Notes under the pieces: generated by a model | What the model was told of the DNA's origin: nothing | The model's database searches: none | Seen by the model: the letters and a program-made list of their open reading frames with translations, nothing else | Part shown: in pieces, positions 1-10,669 of the stretch | Numbering within the stretch: position 1 is the first letter of the stretch | How the letters are laid out: each line of letters begins with the position of its first letter | Assembly (NCBI GenBank): GCA_000729835.1 | Contig: JFHB01000076.1 | Span: 62,001-126,000 of the forward strand | Length of the DNA stretch: 64,000 nt | Direction of reading: 5' to 3' | From: Atkinsonella hypoxylon | Taxonomy: Eukaryota; Ascomycota; Sordariomycetes; Hypocreales; Clavicipitaceae | Made by a program: the position numbers and the translations under genes

Positions 1-49
1 TACCATCCCCCCCCCCTTTTCTGTTATACCTGAAACTGACAGGCCATAG

Positions 50-702
50 ATGTTTTCGGGCAACCGGCCTACAGACCCCACTGTGTATCAGGCTATGAAC
101 CAAGATGAACAACTTCAAAGCGTCAAGGATATAGGTGAGAAGTTTTTTTGTTTTTTTTTGTTTTTTTTTTTTTTTTTCCAACAACGTGGGCAGCGCTGCG
201 ATCGTGCCCATGAGAAGCTAACCTATTTGCCATCACTGCAGGTCTCATCTTCAATTACCTCAATACCAAAAAGGTGTGGGATGCGTTCTGTGGCACCTAT
301 GAAGCTATTTATGACCGCATGGGTGATTTTGACACCTTCTATGCCAACGCAGGCTCCGGTGTCACCATTCCCAACCTCCAGAACGAGTGGAAGGAATACA
401 ACCGGGTCGTGTTGGACTCACTCGTCAGGCGGTCCCGAGCTCAGTTCAAATTCATGTTTGAAAACAAGATGTATGTGCAACCAGTCTTTCTTAAATTACA
501 CCCTCACATCTTGTACTGCCGTTTGTTTTGCCTGACACTGGAGGGATCGTGCCGACTGACTTACGGTGTATTTAGGTGCGGACCCTTTGGTTGCCTCATC
601 AACCCCCCATTTTCGAGGATGTGGCTGGCCAACTATTTTGTCAGTAGCTTGCAAATCAAGCTGACCCGGACGTGTAAAAATATGGATGCGTCCGCGGTAT
701 AA
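50..702 (+). CDS. 3' part of an unidentified multi-exon gene (weak resemblance to the C-terminal region of class V chitinases)
   Basis: This is the C-terminal part of a gene that starts before the window. The pyrimidine-rich start of the window followed by CATAG at 45-49 reads as an intron end, so the first visible exon is 50-134. It is followed by exons 242-470 and 576-702. Donors are GTGAGA (135) and GTATGT (471); acceptors are GCAG (241) and TTTAG (575, with CTGAC just upstream). The spliced frame is open and ends in TAA at 700-702. The protein is helical-looking and includes KVWDAFCGTYEAIYDRMGDF and a C-terminal CGPFGC motif. The alternation of short helices resembles the region after the catalytic domain of some fungal GH18 (class V, subgroup C) chitinases, but no catalytic motif is visible, so this identity is only a guess. 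The first intron holds a long poly(T) tract. Confidence 0.5.
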
Positions 703-1622
703 GGGTATTGTGTTGTTGTCCTGAAAGCTTGTGCTGGATGGGGAGGCGCAGCCATGTGGACGACACATCTGTCGGAAGGCTTTGAGATAGAAGTCTCCAG
801 TTATGTCTTTGAATAGTGACTTATTCTAAGATCTTCCTGTAATAAAATCACGTCTGTACATATCGGTTGCATCAACAACTCTGGATATACATTACATGTG
901 ACTGAGATGACCCTAAGCCCCGCTAGCCGCCATGAATGGTCGGCTTAATCACAGTGGGCAAGACTGCAAGTGTCTATTGCTGAAGTAGTAAGATAGGCTG
1001 TAGGCCAGAGTTGGCAAAAGGGTCAAACGGTAGCCAGTAGGAAAACGGAGAGGCCGGGAAAAGCGGACTATGTTAAGAGAGTTCAGGTACACGACGCAGT
1101 ATTCAGTCCGCTTCTCCTGTAGACAACCTGGCAAAGGGCAGATTGGTAGTTAGGTTAGTGATGACCAACAAACACCGGCTGTTACGTTTTTTGGGTCCAA
1201 TATCCTAGTTATCCTATATTGATTAAAACACACTTGCACCCTGAAAACGCAGTCGTATTGAACGCACCACAATTCCCCATCTCTATATTACCCCGTATCG
1301 TCATCATGCACAAACGCCAGCAGCGAGAAAATGAAGCGACAGCAGCGTATGGACCGCAAAACAGCAGCCAGCAAATGGGCCGCCACGCTCAGAAACCCCC
1401 ATAACGGTAACCCAGCGCAAAGTAAAAAAAAAAAAAAAAAATTTGAAAAACAGACCACCTTTTCGCTACAGGCTGGCCTCTAAAACTTTTTTTTTTTTTG
1501 AACTCCTTTCGAACCCAGCTGCCAAGTTCCTCTGTAGTAGTTTACCCCCCACACGATAACAAAGTCACAAGACGTGTATTCGCATTCGAGGCAGTTGACA
1601 TCTCTGCTCGACGAGGGAGCCC
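703..1622. other. Intergenic, between convergent gene ends
   Basis: No gene is supported here. An AATAAA-type polyadenylation hexamer lies at 841-846, about 140 bases after the stop of the upstream gene. Poly(A) and poly(T) tracts occur near 1424-1441 and 1488-1500. Short open frames in this stretch lack splice structure or recognisable sequence. Confidence 0.6.
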
Positions 1623-2495
1623 TTAGATCAAATGCTTGGAGCGGAAGTACGCACGCAGATACATGATTTGCCATGCCCAGAGACCGATCAGGATCCACGT
1701 CGTCGTGACACCAAACCACTTGACACGGTTGTTGGTGCTCTCGTTCGTATCACGCAGCTTCTGTTCCCGGAGGCGGAGGTACTCCATCTCGTGGACAATA
1801 TTCTCCGTCATTTCCTCGACACGGCGCAATTCGGCCTCGACGGGCTTGAGCTTCTCGGTCGCCTGGATGGCGTTCCAGTCCTTGGCGTCGGGGCCGATAT
1901 CGACGTCGAGCTCGATGTGGCGCGAGGGAGGGTTCGGTCGGCGTGCTGAGGACAAATCAGAAACCAACGAATGAACCCATACACCCTTGATTGTGTCGCC
2001 CCCTCGTCAATCAATCCCGAGTGGAGAAAAAGATTGAAAAAATAAAAATAAAAATAAAACGTACATCCCGAAAGCAAGTTCTCGAAGCAGACGTCAAAAG
2101 CAGCATCCGCATGGCTCTGGAACGTAACTCTCGACTCGCCCACGATATCCCTCGGCCGGCCGTACTCGTTGCCCAACGCATCACGGACCTACAAGCCCGC
2201 CAAGTTAGTCAAGCTTCTGTCCCTTTTTTTTTTTTTTTTTTTCCTCATCTCGAAAATTGCGCATCGGTTCCCAACATACATGCATGTTGACAATCATGCC
2301 ATCGCCCTTGGAGCCATCCACCGTAGCCGTCACAACGACCAGCGTCTCCTGGCCTACAAAATTGCGAATGCACCTCTCCTTCTTGTGGCTCTCGCCGCCG
2401 CTGTGCGCAACCAGGTCGAACTTCAGGGCACTAGCCACCCCAATCAGGAGCAATAAGCTGCTGAGCCATTGCAGCGTCGAGCAACGTGCCGCCAT
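1623..2495 (-). CDS. ERV25: p24-family ER-Golgi cargo receptor (Erv25 type)
   Basis: The gene encodes a type I membrane protein of COPII vesicles that acts as an adaptor for cargo leaving the ER. Exons on the minus strand are 2495-2280, 2188-2065 and 1945-1623, giving 220 residues. Donors are GTATGT and GTACGT; acceptors are TGTAG and CTCAG. A hydrophobic signal peptide covers residues 1-23. The GOLD domain follows, with the paired cysteines seen in ERCIRNF and DVCFEN. A coiled coil (about 140-185, with [10 protein letters not shown]) is followed by one membrane span (about 188-210). The cytosolic tail [10 protein letters not shown] has the aromatic pair and length of yeast Erv25 (p24-delta) tails. 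The start is the only ATG that gives a signal peptide. The gene is divergent from U1-C, with 437 bp between the start codons. The first intron contains a run of about 19 T. Confidence 0.93.
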
Positions 2496-2932
2496 GTTGA
2501 AAGTGCGGGAGTCTTTTCAACTTTTCCCTAGGCAGAAAAACAATGCCAGCGGCTAGTTAAAGAATAAAAAAATTTATTGAAAAAGTGAATGAAAAAAAGA
2601 AAAAAAAGGGGGGGGGGGTTTCGTTCTGGCGGGAGGATGAGAAAGGGCGGTTATGGTTATTGGTATTACGCTGCTGGTTAGGAGCTCGACCTTTGTTGCA
2701 AGGTGTCGCGTTTGAGTGGGCTTCGAAAGGGGAACAGGGGGTGAGCGGGTTTGATCGTCCTATCAGAGAATCGGACTTTTGTGGCCCTCACGGGTTGAAG
2801 TTGGAACGGAGAAGGTCACGTGTGGAGTCTGCAGCAAGCTCGTGAACGAATGTCGTGAGACCTGCATTTTGCGCATCATTCCCAGAGCAAAGTGTTGAGT
2901 TAGTACTCTACGCGTAGAGTTCGTCATTCAAG
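2496..2932. promoter_or_regulatory. Divergent promoter between ERV25 and the U1-C gene
   Basis: The 437 bp between the two start codons must hold both promoters and 5' leaders. A low-complexity A-rich then G-rich stretch lies at about 2586-2620. A perfect 16-bp palindrome with an ACGCGT core lies at 2905-2920. No convincing TATA box was seen for either gene. Confidence 0.6.
2905..2920. promoter_or_regulatory. Perfect 16-bp palindrome with ACGCGT core
   Basis: ACTCTACGCGTAGAGT is identical to its own reverse complement. It ends 12 bases before the U1-C start codon. The ACGCGT core equals the MluI cell-cycle box bound by Mbp1-type APSES factors in yeasts. The site could also fold as a hairpin in the leader. 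Its function here is inferred. Confidence 0.4.
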
Positions 2933-3783
2933 ATGCCGAAATGTAAGTCCCTTTTTGTTAAAGTCTACTGTCCTGTATCAGAGAAGAACCCACAATACTA
3001 ACAAGTTCACAGTCTTCTGTAAGCTATCGCCACCTCGAAAATGCCCCATGTCCCATCGACGACTGACCACTCAGGCGACTACTGCGATGTCTACCTTACG
3101 CACGACTCAATGAGCGTGCGCAAAGCCCACAACAGCGGAAAGAACCATTTGCGCAACGTCGTCGACTATTATCAACGTACGATCTTGTTCTGCGCCTCTG
3201 TCAAACCTCGCTGCACGCAATCGTCTAAGCTGACAAATGTCTGGTCATAGAAATCGGTCACGAGAAAGCTCAATCGGTCATCGACTCCATCACTTCGTCT
3301 TATGCAGCCGAGGGCCAGGCCCACGCTAATCCCATGCTGCCGCAGAACCAGCCTGGCAATGCATTTCCTCCGCCATTCCCCTTCCCTGGTATGGATGGGT
3401 TCTCTTGCTCTATATCGCTCATGAATATTGACTAACAACATTCCGTAGGCGGCCCTCCTCCCTTCCCTGGCATTTCCGGTGCCCCTCCAGGACAATTTCC
3501 AGGGATTGCTCCTCCTGGTGCGAGCCGTGGTGTTCCTGGGATGCCTCCTTTCCCGCCTGGCCCTAATGGCCTGCCTGTTCCCCCTCCCGGCGGCTTACCA
3601 TTTCCTCCACCTCCAGGTGGTTTACCATTTCCTCCTCCAGAAGCGCCTGGTGCACCTCCTGGCTTTGCTGGTTTGCCTGGAATGCCACCACCCGGCCAGG
3701 GATTTCCACCTGGGTCTGTCCCGCCAGGCTTTCCTGCGCCAGGGGCAGGTGCTCCTGGGGCTCCAGGTCAGGATAGACGGTGA
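2933..3783 (+). CDS. YHC1: U1 small nuclear ribonucleoprotein C (U1-C / Yhc1)
   Basis: U1-C stabilises pairing of U1 snRNA with 5' splice sites. Exons are 2933-2942, 3013-3018, 3075-3176, 3251-3388 and 3449-3783, giving 196 residues. The second exon is only 6 nt. The spliced N-terminus [16 protein letters not shown] carries the matrin-type C2H2 finger with ligands C6, C9, H24 and H30, the same positions as in human U1-C. The conserved helix with [13 protein letters not shown] follows. The rest is a Pro/Gly/Phe-rich tail (residues about 80-190, repeats such as GLPFPPP), longer than in human (159 residues), as is common for fungal copies. Introns (70, 56, 74 and 60 nt) carry clear branch sites such as ACTAAC and CTGAC. 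The ATG 12 bases after the palindrome is the only one giving the finger. Confidence 0.95.
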
Positions 3784-4600
3784 AGGCGAGTGGTGAATGA
3801 GGCAGAAGATGGCACGTCTTTGTTGATTATGGGGCCATGTTCTTTCTTTTACGACGTGCATCTGTCGAGTTACTCTTGGCGTTCCGGTTCGGTAGGGAAA
3901 TTAGCTATGGCATATTTGGGCTACTGTACGAAACATCTCGTCTGTTTACATTAGGCATCTCCGAAGACTAAACCAAGATCTTTCAGATATTTCAAAAAGT
4001 CAAAACCACTATCTTTAAAGTCACTGCCGGTCTCATGTGCATGTACGTCACTCTTTTTATTCGATATATGCCAACACAAAGTATGGTGATGGTTAATGTC
4101 AATCCGGCTGTCAAATCTATCATACAGAGACGCCCGTCGTCACCGTCTATCCTATCCTTAGATACTGACTGCCCCCTCGCCGTACGAACGGTTTATCTTC
4201 ATTTGCGGAGTGGGCACTAAATCAAAAACGAACCAATACAATCAATCCATTAGCCATGTGCAAACCTCCCTTCCGCAAACAGTATCTTGAACGCCAAATA
4301 GCAGTAAATCATACTCCCAGAAAAGAACATAATCCCAAGATATATCACCTGAATAAAGTCTCATTCAAGCGTAAATGTTGCTGTAGTCGTTAAATTCGTT
4401 ATTATCATAGCGTTCGTAACCTATTGCCCACAATATATGTGGGCATCATGTCAACATGGTCGTAAGCTTTTGGGGGGGTAGTCGACCCTCGTATTTACTT
4501 TCTCCTCTTTCGCATGTATTACCCGAAACACTCATTCCTCATTCCCCTCTATCCCATGCTCAAGTAATTCGTGTAGTCTAAATTGATGGAAACAACCACC
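3784..4600. other. Intergenic, between convergent 3' ends
   Basis: This holds the 3' flanks of the U1-C gene and the 1068-residue protein gene. It is AT-rich and shows no supported gene. Confidence 0.6.
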
Positions 4601-7600
4601 TTACTGGTTTTTGATTGTGCGCTTTCGGATCACTTCAACAACTCCATCACGAACTTCTCTCGGTCCGCTAATCATCTGTCGAAGCTCCCGTGTTCGCTTT
4701 TCTCTGCGCCTCTCACTCCATTTCCTCGGGAGGCTAGGGAATTCCTCTAACCGAGCGCTCAAGAATGAAGATCTTCGTAGTCTCTCCGTGCTACGATGTC
4801 TCCGCAAGCTATGTCCACGCCAGAACCCTTTACGAGAGTTGCTTTCTGACACCCGTCGTTGATCTTCGTGCGGCCATACACGCTGGTTTCTAAGCGAGTT
4901 GTCGCTAGACCGTCGTCGCATAACTTTTAGATTCCCACTAGGTGTTCGTCGAATTGTGCGGCGTTCAGGTCCAGGACCGTCATCGATGTGATACTGAAAC
5001 TCTTGCCGCGCGGGCAGAATGGCAAAGGTATTCCTGAGTTTGGCCTTGAGACCTCTCTTCAGTAGCCGTGGTCGATTATCAACCAAGGGATACCGATAGG
5101 ATTCTTCCTCTCGTCCACTGTGGCGGCGACAGCTCAAGCAGTCGCAGTCACCGATGTCATCATCCCATTGTGGCCGCCAATGGGGATGCAGCTTGTCCTG
5201 TTCTGCAGGTCTATCTTCCTTGTCGCCATATACACCATCCATGTCTGGATTGAAGAAATTAGATGTCTCGATGTCAAGTGATTTGCGATCATTTCGCGAC
5301 AGGGAGAAAGTCCTCGTCAAGAAGCCGGGCTGTTTTGATGCCGTGGGCGGATAACTGATGGAATGTCTTCGCCTGCTCAATGCTCTCCTGACGAGAGAGG
5401 GCCTGCGGCCGGGCTTTTCCGCTGCAACTTCGTAAAAGTTGCCTAGCTGCACTATCCTCTCTTCTGCAGGCGTAAGCCCTGATGGAGTGGCAGGAATGAA
5501 GTTGATTGCTGGCGGGTGTGCTGGCGGATCAGGAGGTGAGCGAGGATTGCGCAACGGGGAATCAACCTCTTCTAACGACTTCCGCGGCGCCGGGGTCATC
5601 ACACCTCCCTCAGGGCTGGTCGTTGTAATTATCGGTGGCTCCCTCGAATCAACTTCCTCAAGACTCTTCTTCTCGGCATGGCGTGTATCTTGCGGCTTAG
5701 CGGAGTGATTGATCCTTACAATTGACGAATTTTGATGAGGATACATTTGAATAGCCAGGGCTTCAGATACTTCCGGGACCGTCCAGTCTGTTTCCAAGGA
5801 TATTATGGAGAAGGGCGTCGTACGAGACGAGTACTTCCTAGAGGAAGCGGCATCGTCGTAACATTCTGCATCAAAGGCATCGTGGCCATTATTTTCATCG
5901 GATCGAGGAGTTTGAGGAGTTTGAGAGATACGAGGGGACTGCATAGAAATGATTGGCGACACTGGAACTTGAGCCACGGGCATGGCAACCTTTGCCTCCG
6001 TAACTGTCGGCGTTACTGGTTTAATGGATGTTGTTTGCGTTACCATCAGTGACGAAGCCGTCGTTGGCCCAGTTGATTTCCTGTGCTGAAAGTTCATGTC
6101 ATTCATAACGTTGATGCTTTCTGCCGTAAGAGATGTGGCCCGCGACGTAGCGCGGCTCGTGGGCGCGGACAGAGATGATGAGCGAACTGGGACAGTAGGA
6201 GGAAAATTCATCGTCCTTTGGTCTGATCCATTAGAAACAGGAGAAGAAGGCTCCCATCGTGAATGTCCATCAAAGGACAATTCTTCACTGCAAGAGGATG
6301 ATCGATGGACAGAGGAACCGATGCTTCTCGTTCTTTTTGAGCGTCGACTTGACGAGGAGCGCAAGGAAGTCTCTCTGGATCTCAATTTTTGAGAAGATCG
6401 TCGGTCTGGTATGACTACAACAGGGATAGCCCCAGTCCTCCACACTTCTCGTCGGGCCTTGCCACTTGCCATAGAGTTGGTGCTGGTTGTGGAAGTATAG
6501 TTATCATGCCGTCGTGCCTGCTGGCTGCGCAAATTGGATATTGGTGACTGATTTCGTAATGCCTCCGCAACCCCAGCTATTTTGCGTTGACGGGGATTTG
6601 ACTCTTTTAAATCCCTCCACTTACGCACATGACGCAGAGTCCTGTTCCTTTGAAAAGATCTTTGGCTACCGACCAGTATTGCTTCTATAACAGTGGAGGG
6701 TGTTGAGTGACTGGATAATCCAGATGATCGTCGCGGGTCCATTGTCTTGGACGATTCTGACCCCGAGGTCCTGGGCCCTGTACGCTGTCGTGGGGGTGTT
6801 GACTGTGGCGATGCCTTGAGCGATGATCTGACAGTAGCAGCCTCATTGAGCGGCATATCTTGAAAAGCTTTGGTCGTATTTGTGGGAGTGGCGAGTCTGT
6901 CCTCCAAGGCTTCCCTCTTAGTTTCATTAAGTTGCAATGCTTTAGGCGTTTCGAATTTTGGTCCGCCCCGACGCATAGAAATTACTTGTTCAACATTATC
7001 ATCCCAGTCCTCCTCTCCACGTTGCGATGTACTCCATTCACCATCAAATTCAGCCAGTTCACCACGAGTGCGCGGAGTATATGCCTCATCCGGACTCCTA
7101 TTCAGACGCTCAAATGCAAGATTTAAAGCTTGCGACTCAACAACTTGGCTAGTAGCGCTGACAGGAACCCGCAAAACCGTCATTTGCGAGGGAGTCGAGG
7201 AAGACATGACTGTTTTTATGGCTGACGTAATAGCTTCATCCTCTGAAGAAAGCGCCTCTTCCCTAGCCGTTCTGAAAGACGCGGTCCTAGAGTCTGTCGT
7301 GTTCGTACCTGTTCGAGAAAAACTATCATTCAAAGCCTGTGGTCGGAGTCCGCGCGAGCGGTTCATTGGTTGAGGAGGCGTAACATCTGGTGTTGGAGGA
7401 CCACGTTGATCCGGAGGAGTGGCTGGTGGCAGTTTCGAGGAAGTCTGTGAAGTCTTGACATTAATGTCCGGCGGACTCGGACTCGGACTCGACGGTCGGG
7501 CAGCATGACTACCAGGTGAGATGCGGGAGTAATTAGGAGGTGTTGGAGGTAAAGCAGGACCCGATCCTATCCTCCTCAGCTGGTGTTTCAATGTTCTAGG

Positions 7601-7807
7601 ACTGCTGGAAGTCTGGGATCCAAAGGAGCCCAAAGGCACAGCAGTGTCAATGGCTAGGGCAGAGGTGGCAGGCGCAGGTCGAATATGACTCAACGAAAGG
7701 TCATTCTTTGGGCGAGGCAAAACCTTGTGCCTCTTGAATTGTCCGTTACTCTGATGACACGCCGCCAGAGCGCCATCACCGTGCTCTGGTAAAGGCGGTG
7801 CCGTCAT
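4601..7807 (-). CDS. Large disordered orphan protein, 1068 residues
   Basis: This is a single uninterrupted frame of 1068 codons from ATG (7807) to stop (4601). The family is not recognised. Residues 1-250 are Pro/Ser/Thr-rich (PPTPPNYSRI, SPSPSPP), and residues 480-560 are Arg/Ser-rich. Residues 700-770 carry two near-copies of RKSLEEVDS. The best-conserved-looking part is the last 250 residues, with a cysteine cluster CDCLSCRR at 888-895 followed by a strongly basic, possibly helical tail (about 985-1055). The composition suggests a phosphorylated scaffold or nuclear protein, but this is inference. No signal peptide or membrane segment is visible. Lack of introns over 3.2 kb and steady codon use support that it is real. 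Confidence 0.8.
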   Translation of the reverse strand: MTAPPLPEHGDGALAACHQSNGQFKRHKVLPRPKNDLSLSHIRPAPATSALAIDTAVPLGSFGSQTSSSPRTLKHQLRRIGSGPALPPTPPNYSRISPGSHAARPSSPSPSPPDINVKTSQTSSKLPPATPPDQRGPPTPDVTPPQPMNRSRGLRPQALNDSFSRTGTNTTDSRTASFRTAREEALSSEDEAITSAIKTVMSSSTPSQMTVLRVPVSATSQVVESQALNLAFERLNRSPDEAYTPRTRGELAEFDGEWSTSQRGEEDWDDNVEQVISMRRGGPKFETPKALQLNETKREALEDRLATPTNTTKAFQDMPLNEAATVRSSLKASPQSTPPRQRTGPRTSGSESSKTMDPRRSSGLSSHSTPSTVIEAILVGSQRSFQRNRTLRHVRKWRDLKESNPRQRKIAGVAEALRNQSPISNLRSQQARRHDNYTSTTSTNSMASGKARREVWRTGAIPVVVIPDRRSSQKLRSRETSLRSSSSRRSKRTRSIGSSVHRSSSCSEELSFDGHSRWEPSSPVSNGSDQRTMNFPPTVPVRSSSLSAPTSRATSRATSLTAESINVMNDMNFQHRKSTGPTTASSLMVTQTTSIKPVTPTVTEAKVAMPVAQVPVSPIISMQSPRISQTPQTPRSDENNGHDAFDAECYDDAASSRKYSSRTTPFSIISLETDWTVPEVSEALAIQMYPHQNSSIVRINHSAKPQDTRHAEKKSLEEVDSREPPIITTTSPEGGVMTPAPRKSLEEVDSPLRNPRSPPDPPAHPPAINFIPATPSGLTPAEERIVQLGNFYEVAAEKPGRRPSLVRRALSRRRHSISYPPTASKQPGFLTRTFSLSRNDRKSLDIETSNFFNPDMDGVYGDKEDRPAEQDKLHPHWRPQWDDDIGDCDCLSCRRHSGREEESYRYPLVDNRPRLLKRGLKAKLRNTFAILPARQEFQYHIDDGPGPERRTIRRTPSGNLKVMRRRSSDNSLRNQRVWPHEDQRRVSESNSRKGFWRGHSLRRHRSTERLRRSSFLSARLEEFPSLPRKWSERRREKRTRELRQMISGPREVRDGVVEVIRKRTIKNQ

Positions 7808-8540
7808 CGTGAGCGCGAGATAAATGACACTCGGCTGCAGCTTGGTCTAGTGGAGAACAGATGTAAAGTGTGGTTGAAGGGACCAAGAGAATAATCTTTC
7901 CTGGATGTTAAGCTGAGGTGACGGCTGACTTGGAAATAAGGTTTCTTCTGTGCATGCTAAACATGGACTCGTCGAAGCTGGGGACGCCATTCAATTGGAC
8001 AGAACAAAAGATGTGATGCAAACAGCCCCCAGTGGCGAAATGGAAGGGTCCAGATTTTTGTCAAACAAAGCAATCCAGGTTGGCAACAAAAGCTAGGTGA
8101 ACTTCTGAGACATGGAAGCAAGCGAAGATACGTCAATGCCCGTGGAGCAGGGGCTACTTCACGGAGAACAGTAAAGTCGACGTGGTGAAAAGGGACAGGC
8201 GAGGGAATAAAACTAGTGAGATGACTTGGCAGGGCCAAGGCGACAGGTACAAGTGAGAACAGCGAGTTACCAGAAGAACCGAGTCGATGAGGGCCCAATA
8301 AGCAAACAACGGGCAATGGAGCTGGCAATGATGCTGCGAGATCTGTTGTGTCGCCCGAGCGAGACAGGGTCAAGACGACCCAGAGCCGCGTAACGAACAC
8401 ACGAGACTTGGAGCGCGGCTAATAATCTAGGTCTGCCGTGAAGCCGACAAGTTGCATCTTGGGATAGAAAAAGCCTGACTGGTTTGGATGATAAACAGAC
8501 AAAACTAGGCAGGGTGGAAGATGAAGGAAGAGCCACTTAC

Positions 8541-8566
8541 TTGCCTTGCCTTGCCTTGCCTTGCCT
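8541..8566. repeat. TTGCC pentamer microsatellite
   Basis: About five tandem copies of TTGCC. The same pentamer recurs in opposite orientation near 33283-33341 and in short form near 35625-35635. Confidence 0.85.
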
Positions 8567-8626
8567 GTACGGAGTAGTAAGTACATAGATCAATTAACGG
8601 CCGGTGCAGACAGGAAAAGGAGGCTT

Positions 8627-8648
8627 GAGAGCTTGAGAGCTTGAGAGG
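8627..8648. repeat. Short tandem repeat of GAGAGCTT
   Basis: Nearly three direct copies of an 8-bp unit, followed by GAGAG. Confidence 0.7.
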
Positions 8649-8987
8649 GCAGGCGCGTGGGAAGTCTGGCGATGAACGATGTCAACTGGTGCTCATACCT
8701 TAGCTTTCTGCCTGTCATTGGCAGAAGAAGGAAAGCGCACGGCACACCCAGCGGGGTTTAGCATGTTGGCATGACACCAGACTGGTCAACCGGCTGGCTT
8801 GCTGCCTGGCTGAGTCCATCCATTTTGAAGCGACAGGGAAGGAGCGGGCAGGCCGCAGTACCCGCCATGCCTCCCTCTCTCCCTGCCATGCCTCCCTCTC
8901 TCCCTTTCCCTCTCCCTCCCTACCTTTTCTCTCCAGTCTGCAGCACCGGAATACGCCGTGCGCAATACGGAATACGGATAGTTAGGG

Positions 8988-9023
8988 GATTGCGGATTGC
9001 GGATTGCGGATTGCAGATTGCAG
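8988..9023. repeat. GGATTGC heptamer repeat
   Basis: About five tandem 7-bp units, the last ones changed to AGATTGC. It is flanked on both sides by related GAATACG words. Confidence 0.8.
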
Positions 9024-10669
9024 AATACGGAATACTCCTCGTCTCTTTTCTCTCCTCTTCTCTTTTCTTGGTGCCTCGCTCCCTCTGCCCCTTCCCCCTT
9101 GCCACCTTCCCCATCCTGACTCGGCTCTCTCGCGATGCGGGACGGAAACGGAGAATAATGCAATCCTGAAGCACGAATCATCGACACATCTTCGGAGCCA
9201 TCCAACACGTCGTGTGCTCCGTCAGGTGGTGGTTGAAAATCAACACGTGCCAAGGATGCAAGCTTATCAACAATAAACCACGCAACCACACCAATGAAGG
9301 GGGGTCGCGAAGTGGTTGAATATATGTACCATGTGGAAAGCTCATGAGCGACGACAGGTGAGTCTTTCAACCTCGGATGCGCAGTAAGGGCTCCTCCTGT
9401 ATTGGCACAGATCAGTGCATCCAACCAAAGTTGCTCGACACCATCGCCCATCCACAACAACCACACCTCTGGTCGTCTGCCCCCTTGCAGGTAGACACGC
9501 AGAGACACACGGGTGCGAGTGCAGCACTACGAATGAGATTCTGAAGCTTGGAGGGGGCTGGGAACGCCCTTCGAATACCGCAGAACAAGGAGCAAAACCT
9601 CTCAAGCCCTTCCAGCTGTTATAGCATTTGCAAAGTGACCGCGGCAATGCATTGTCAATCTTGAACTAGCGGCCGTCGAACCCCATCCTCGTGCATGTTC
9701 CAAGATAGACCAGTCACGTTGCCCTACCGATGAAGCTAGTAAAGTCACTCGGGATGGACGCATCCGTCTCTTGGTGGGCAGGGCAGTACGCAACCGCGCC
9801 GTCGAGAGTTGCCGAAACTGTGGACTTTGGCATGAGCATATCTTGCAAACCTGCCATACCTCAAGCCGATAACTGGGCTGCTGCTCCACCATAACCATCA
9901 TATTTCTTGGCCCTTGAGCCTTATGCACTCGGTTGTGTCATCTTGTGACTTTTGGCTCACCGTTCATGGTCATGAGACAGAGCTATCCGTGATGCATGCA
10001 TTTTGCTTTGCTTTGCGGTTTATTCTTGAAATTACTAATGTACTGCTGGAATGGCGCATTGGCACTCCGTACCGTGCTTTCGATGTGTCGCGTGCGCTCC
10101 ATGTTATGTCGTCCGAGGACTGCCAGTTATTGGCAGCATTGACATTTGGTCTTCCTTTGTAGATAGCTGGATGCATCCAACAGCATGTTTCATGACACTC
10201 TCGCCTGATCTTTGGAGCTCTGACGGCTCTAGATTAATTCTCACTCAGTGTTACCTCGACTCCTCGTCCTCGAGATCTGCCACCGAGCATAAACTTGACC
10301 AAAGGATTGATTATATCTTTTTATGACAAGCTCTATGTATGTCGATATGAGATGTTCAAACACCAAGATGAAACTTGTCATTACTGTAAGCGTCGGCATT
10401 TCACTTATGGCTCAAGATCCTTCCATCATATTCCTCATCTTTCTTGTGTTGGCACAATCAGCACTACTAAGTCATCGTAAACTACGCCAGGCTAGCGCAG
10501 GGCATCTTTTTGAGTTGGCACGAGCTGAGCAAAATAATTTGCACTCACCTTGGCGGTACTCCTTTAAGCACAGCCTGATTCCGAGAGTGCTCAGCTTCAG
10601 TAAAGTTGAGAACACGCGCAATCTAAAAACTACCCCTCGTCCATCCTATGTGGTGATACAATAGGCAAG

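Noticed and set aside
8786..9508. Minus-strand open frame of 240 codons
   Set aside because: It runs through the heptamer repeat and other low-complexity sequence and shows no domain.
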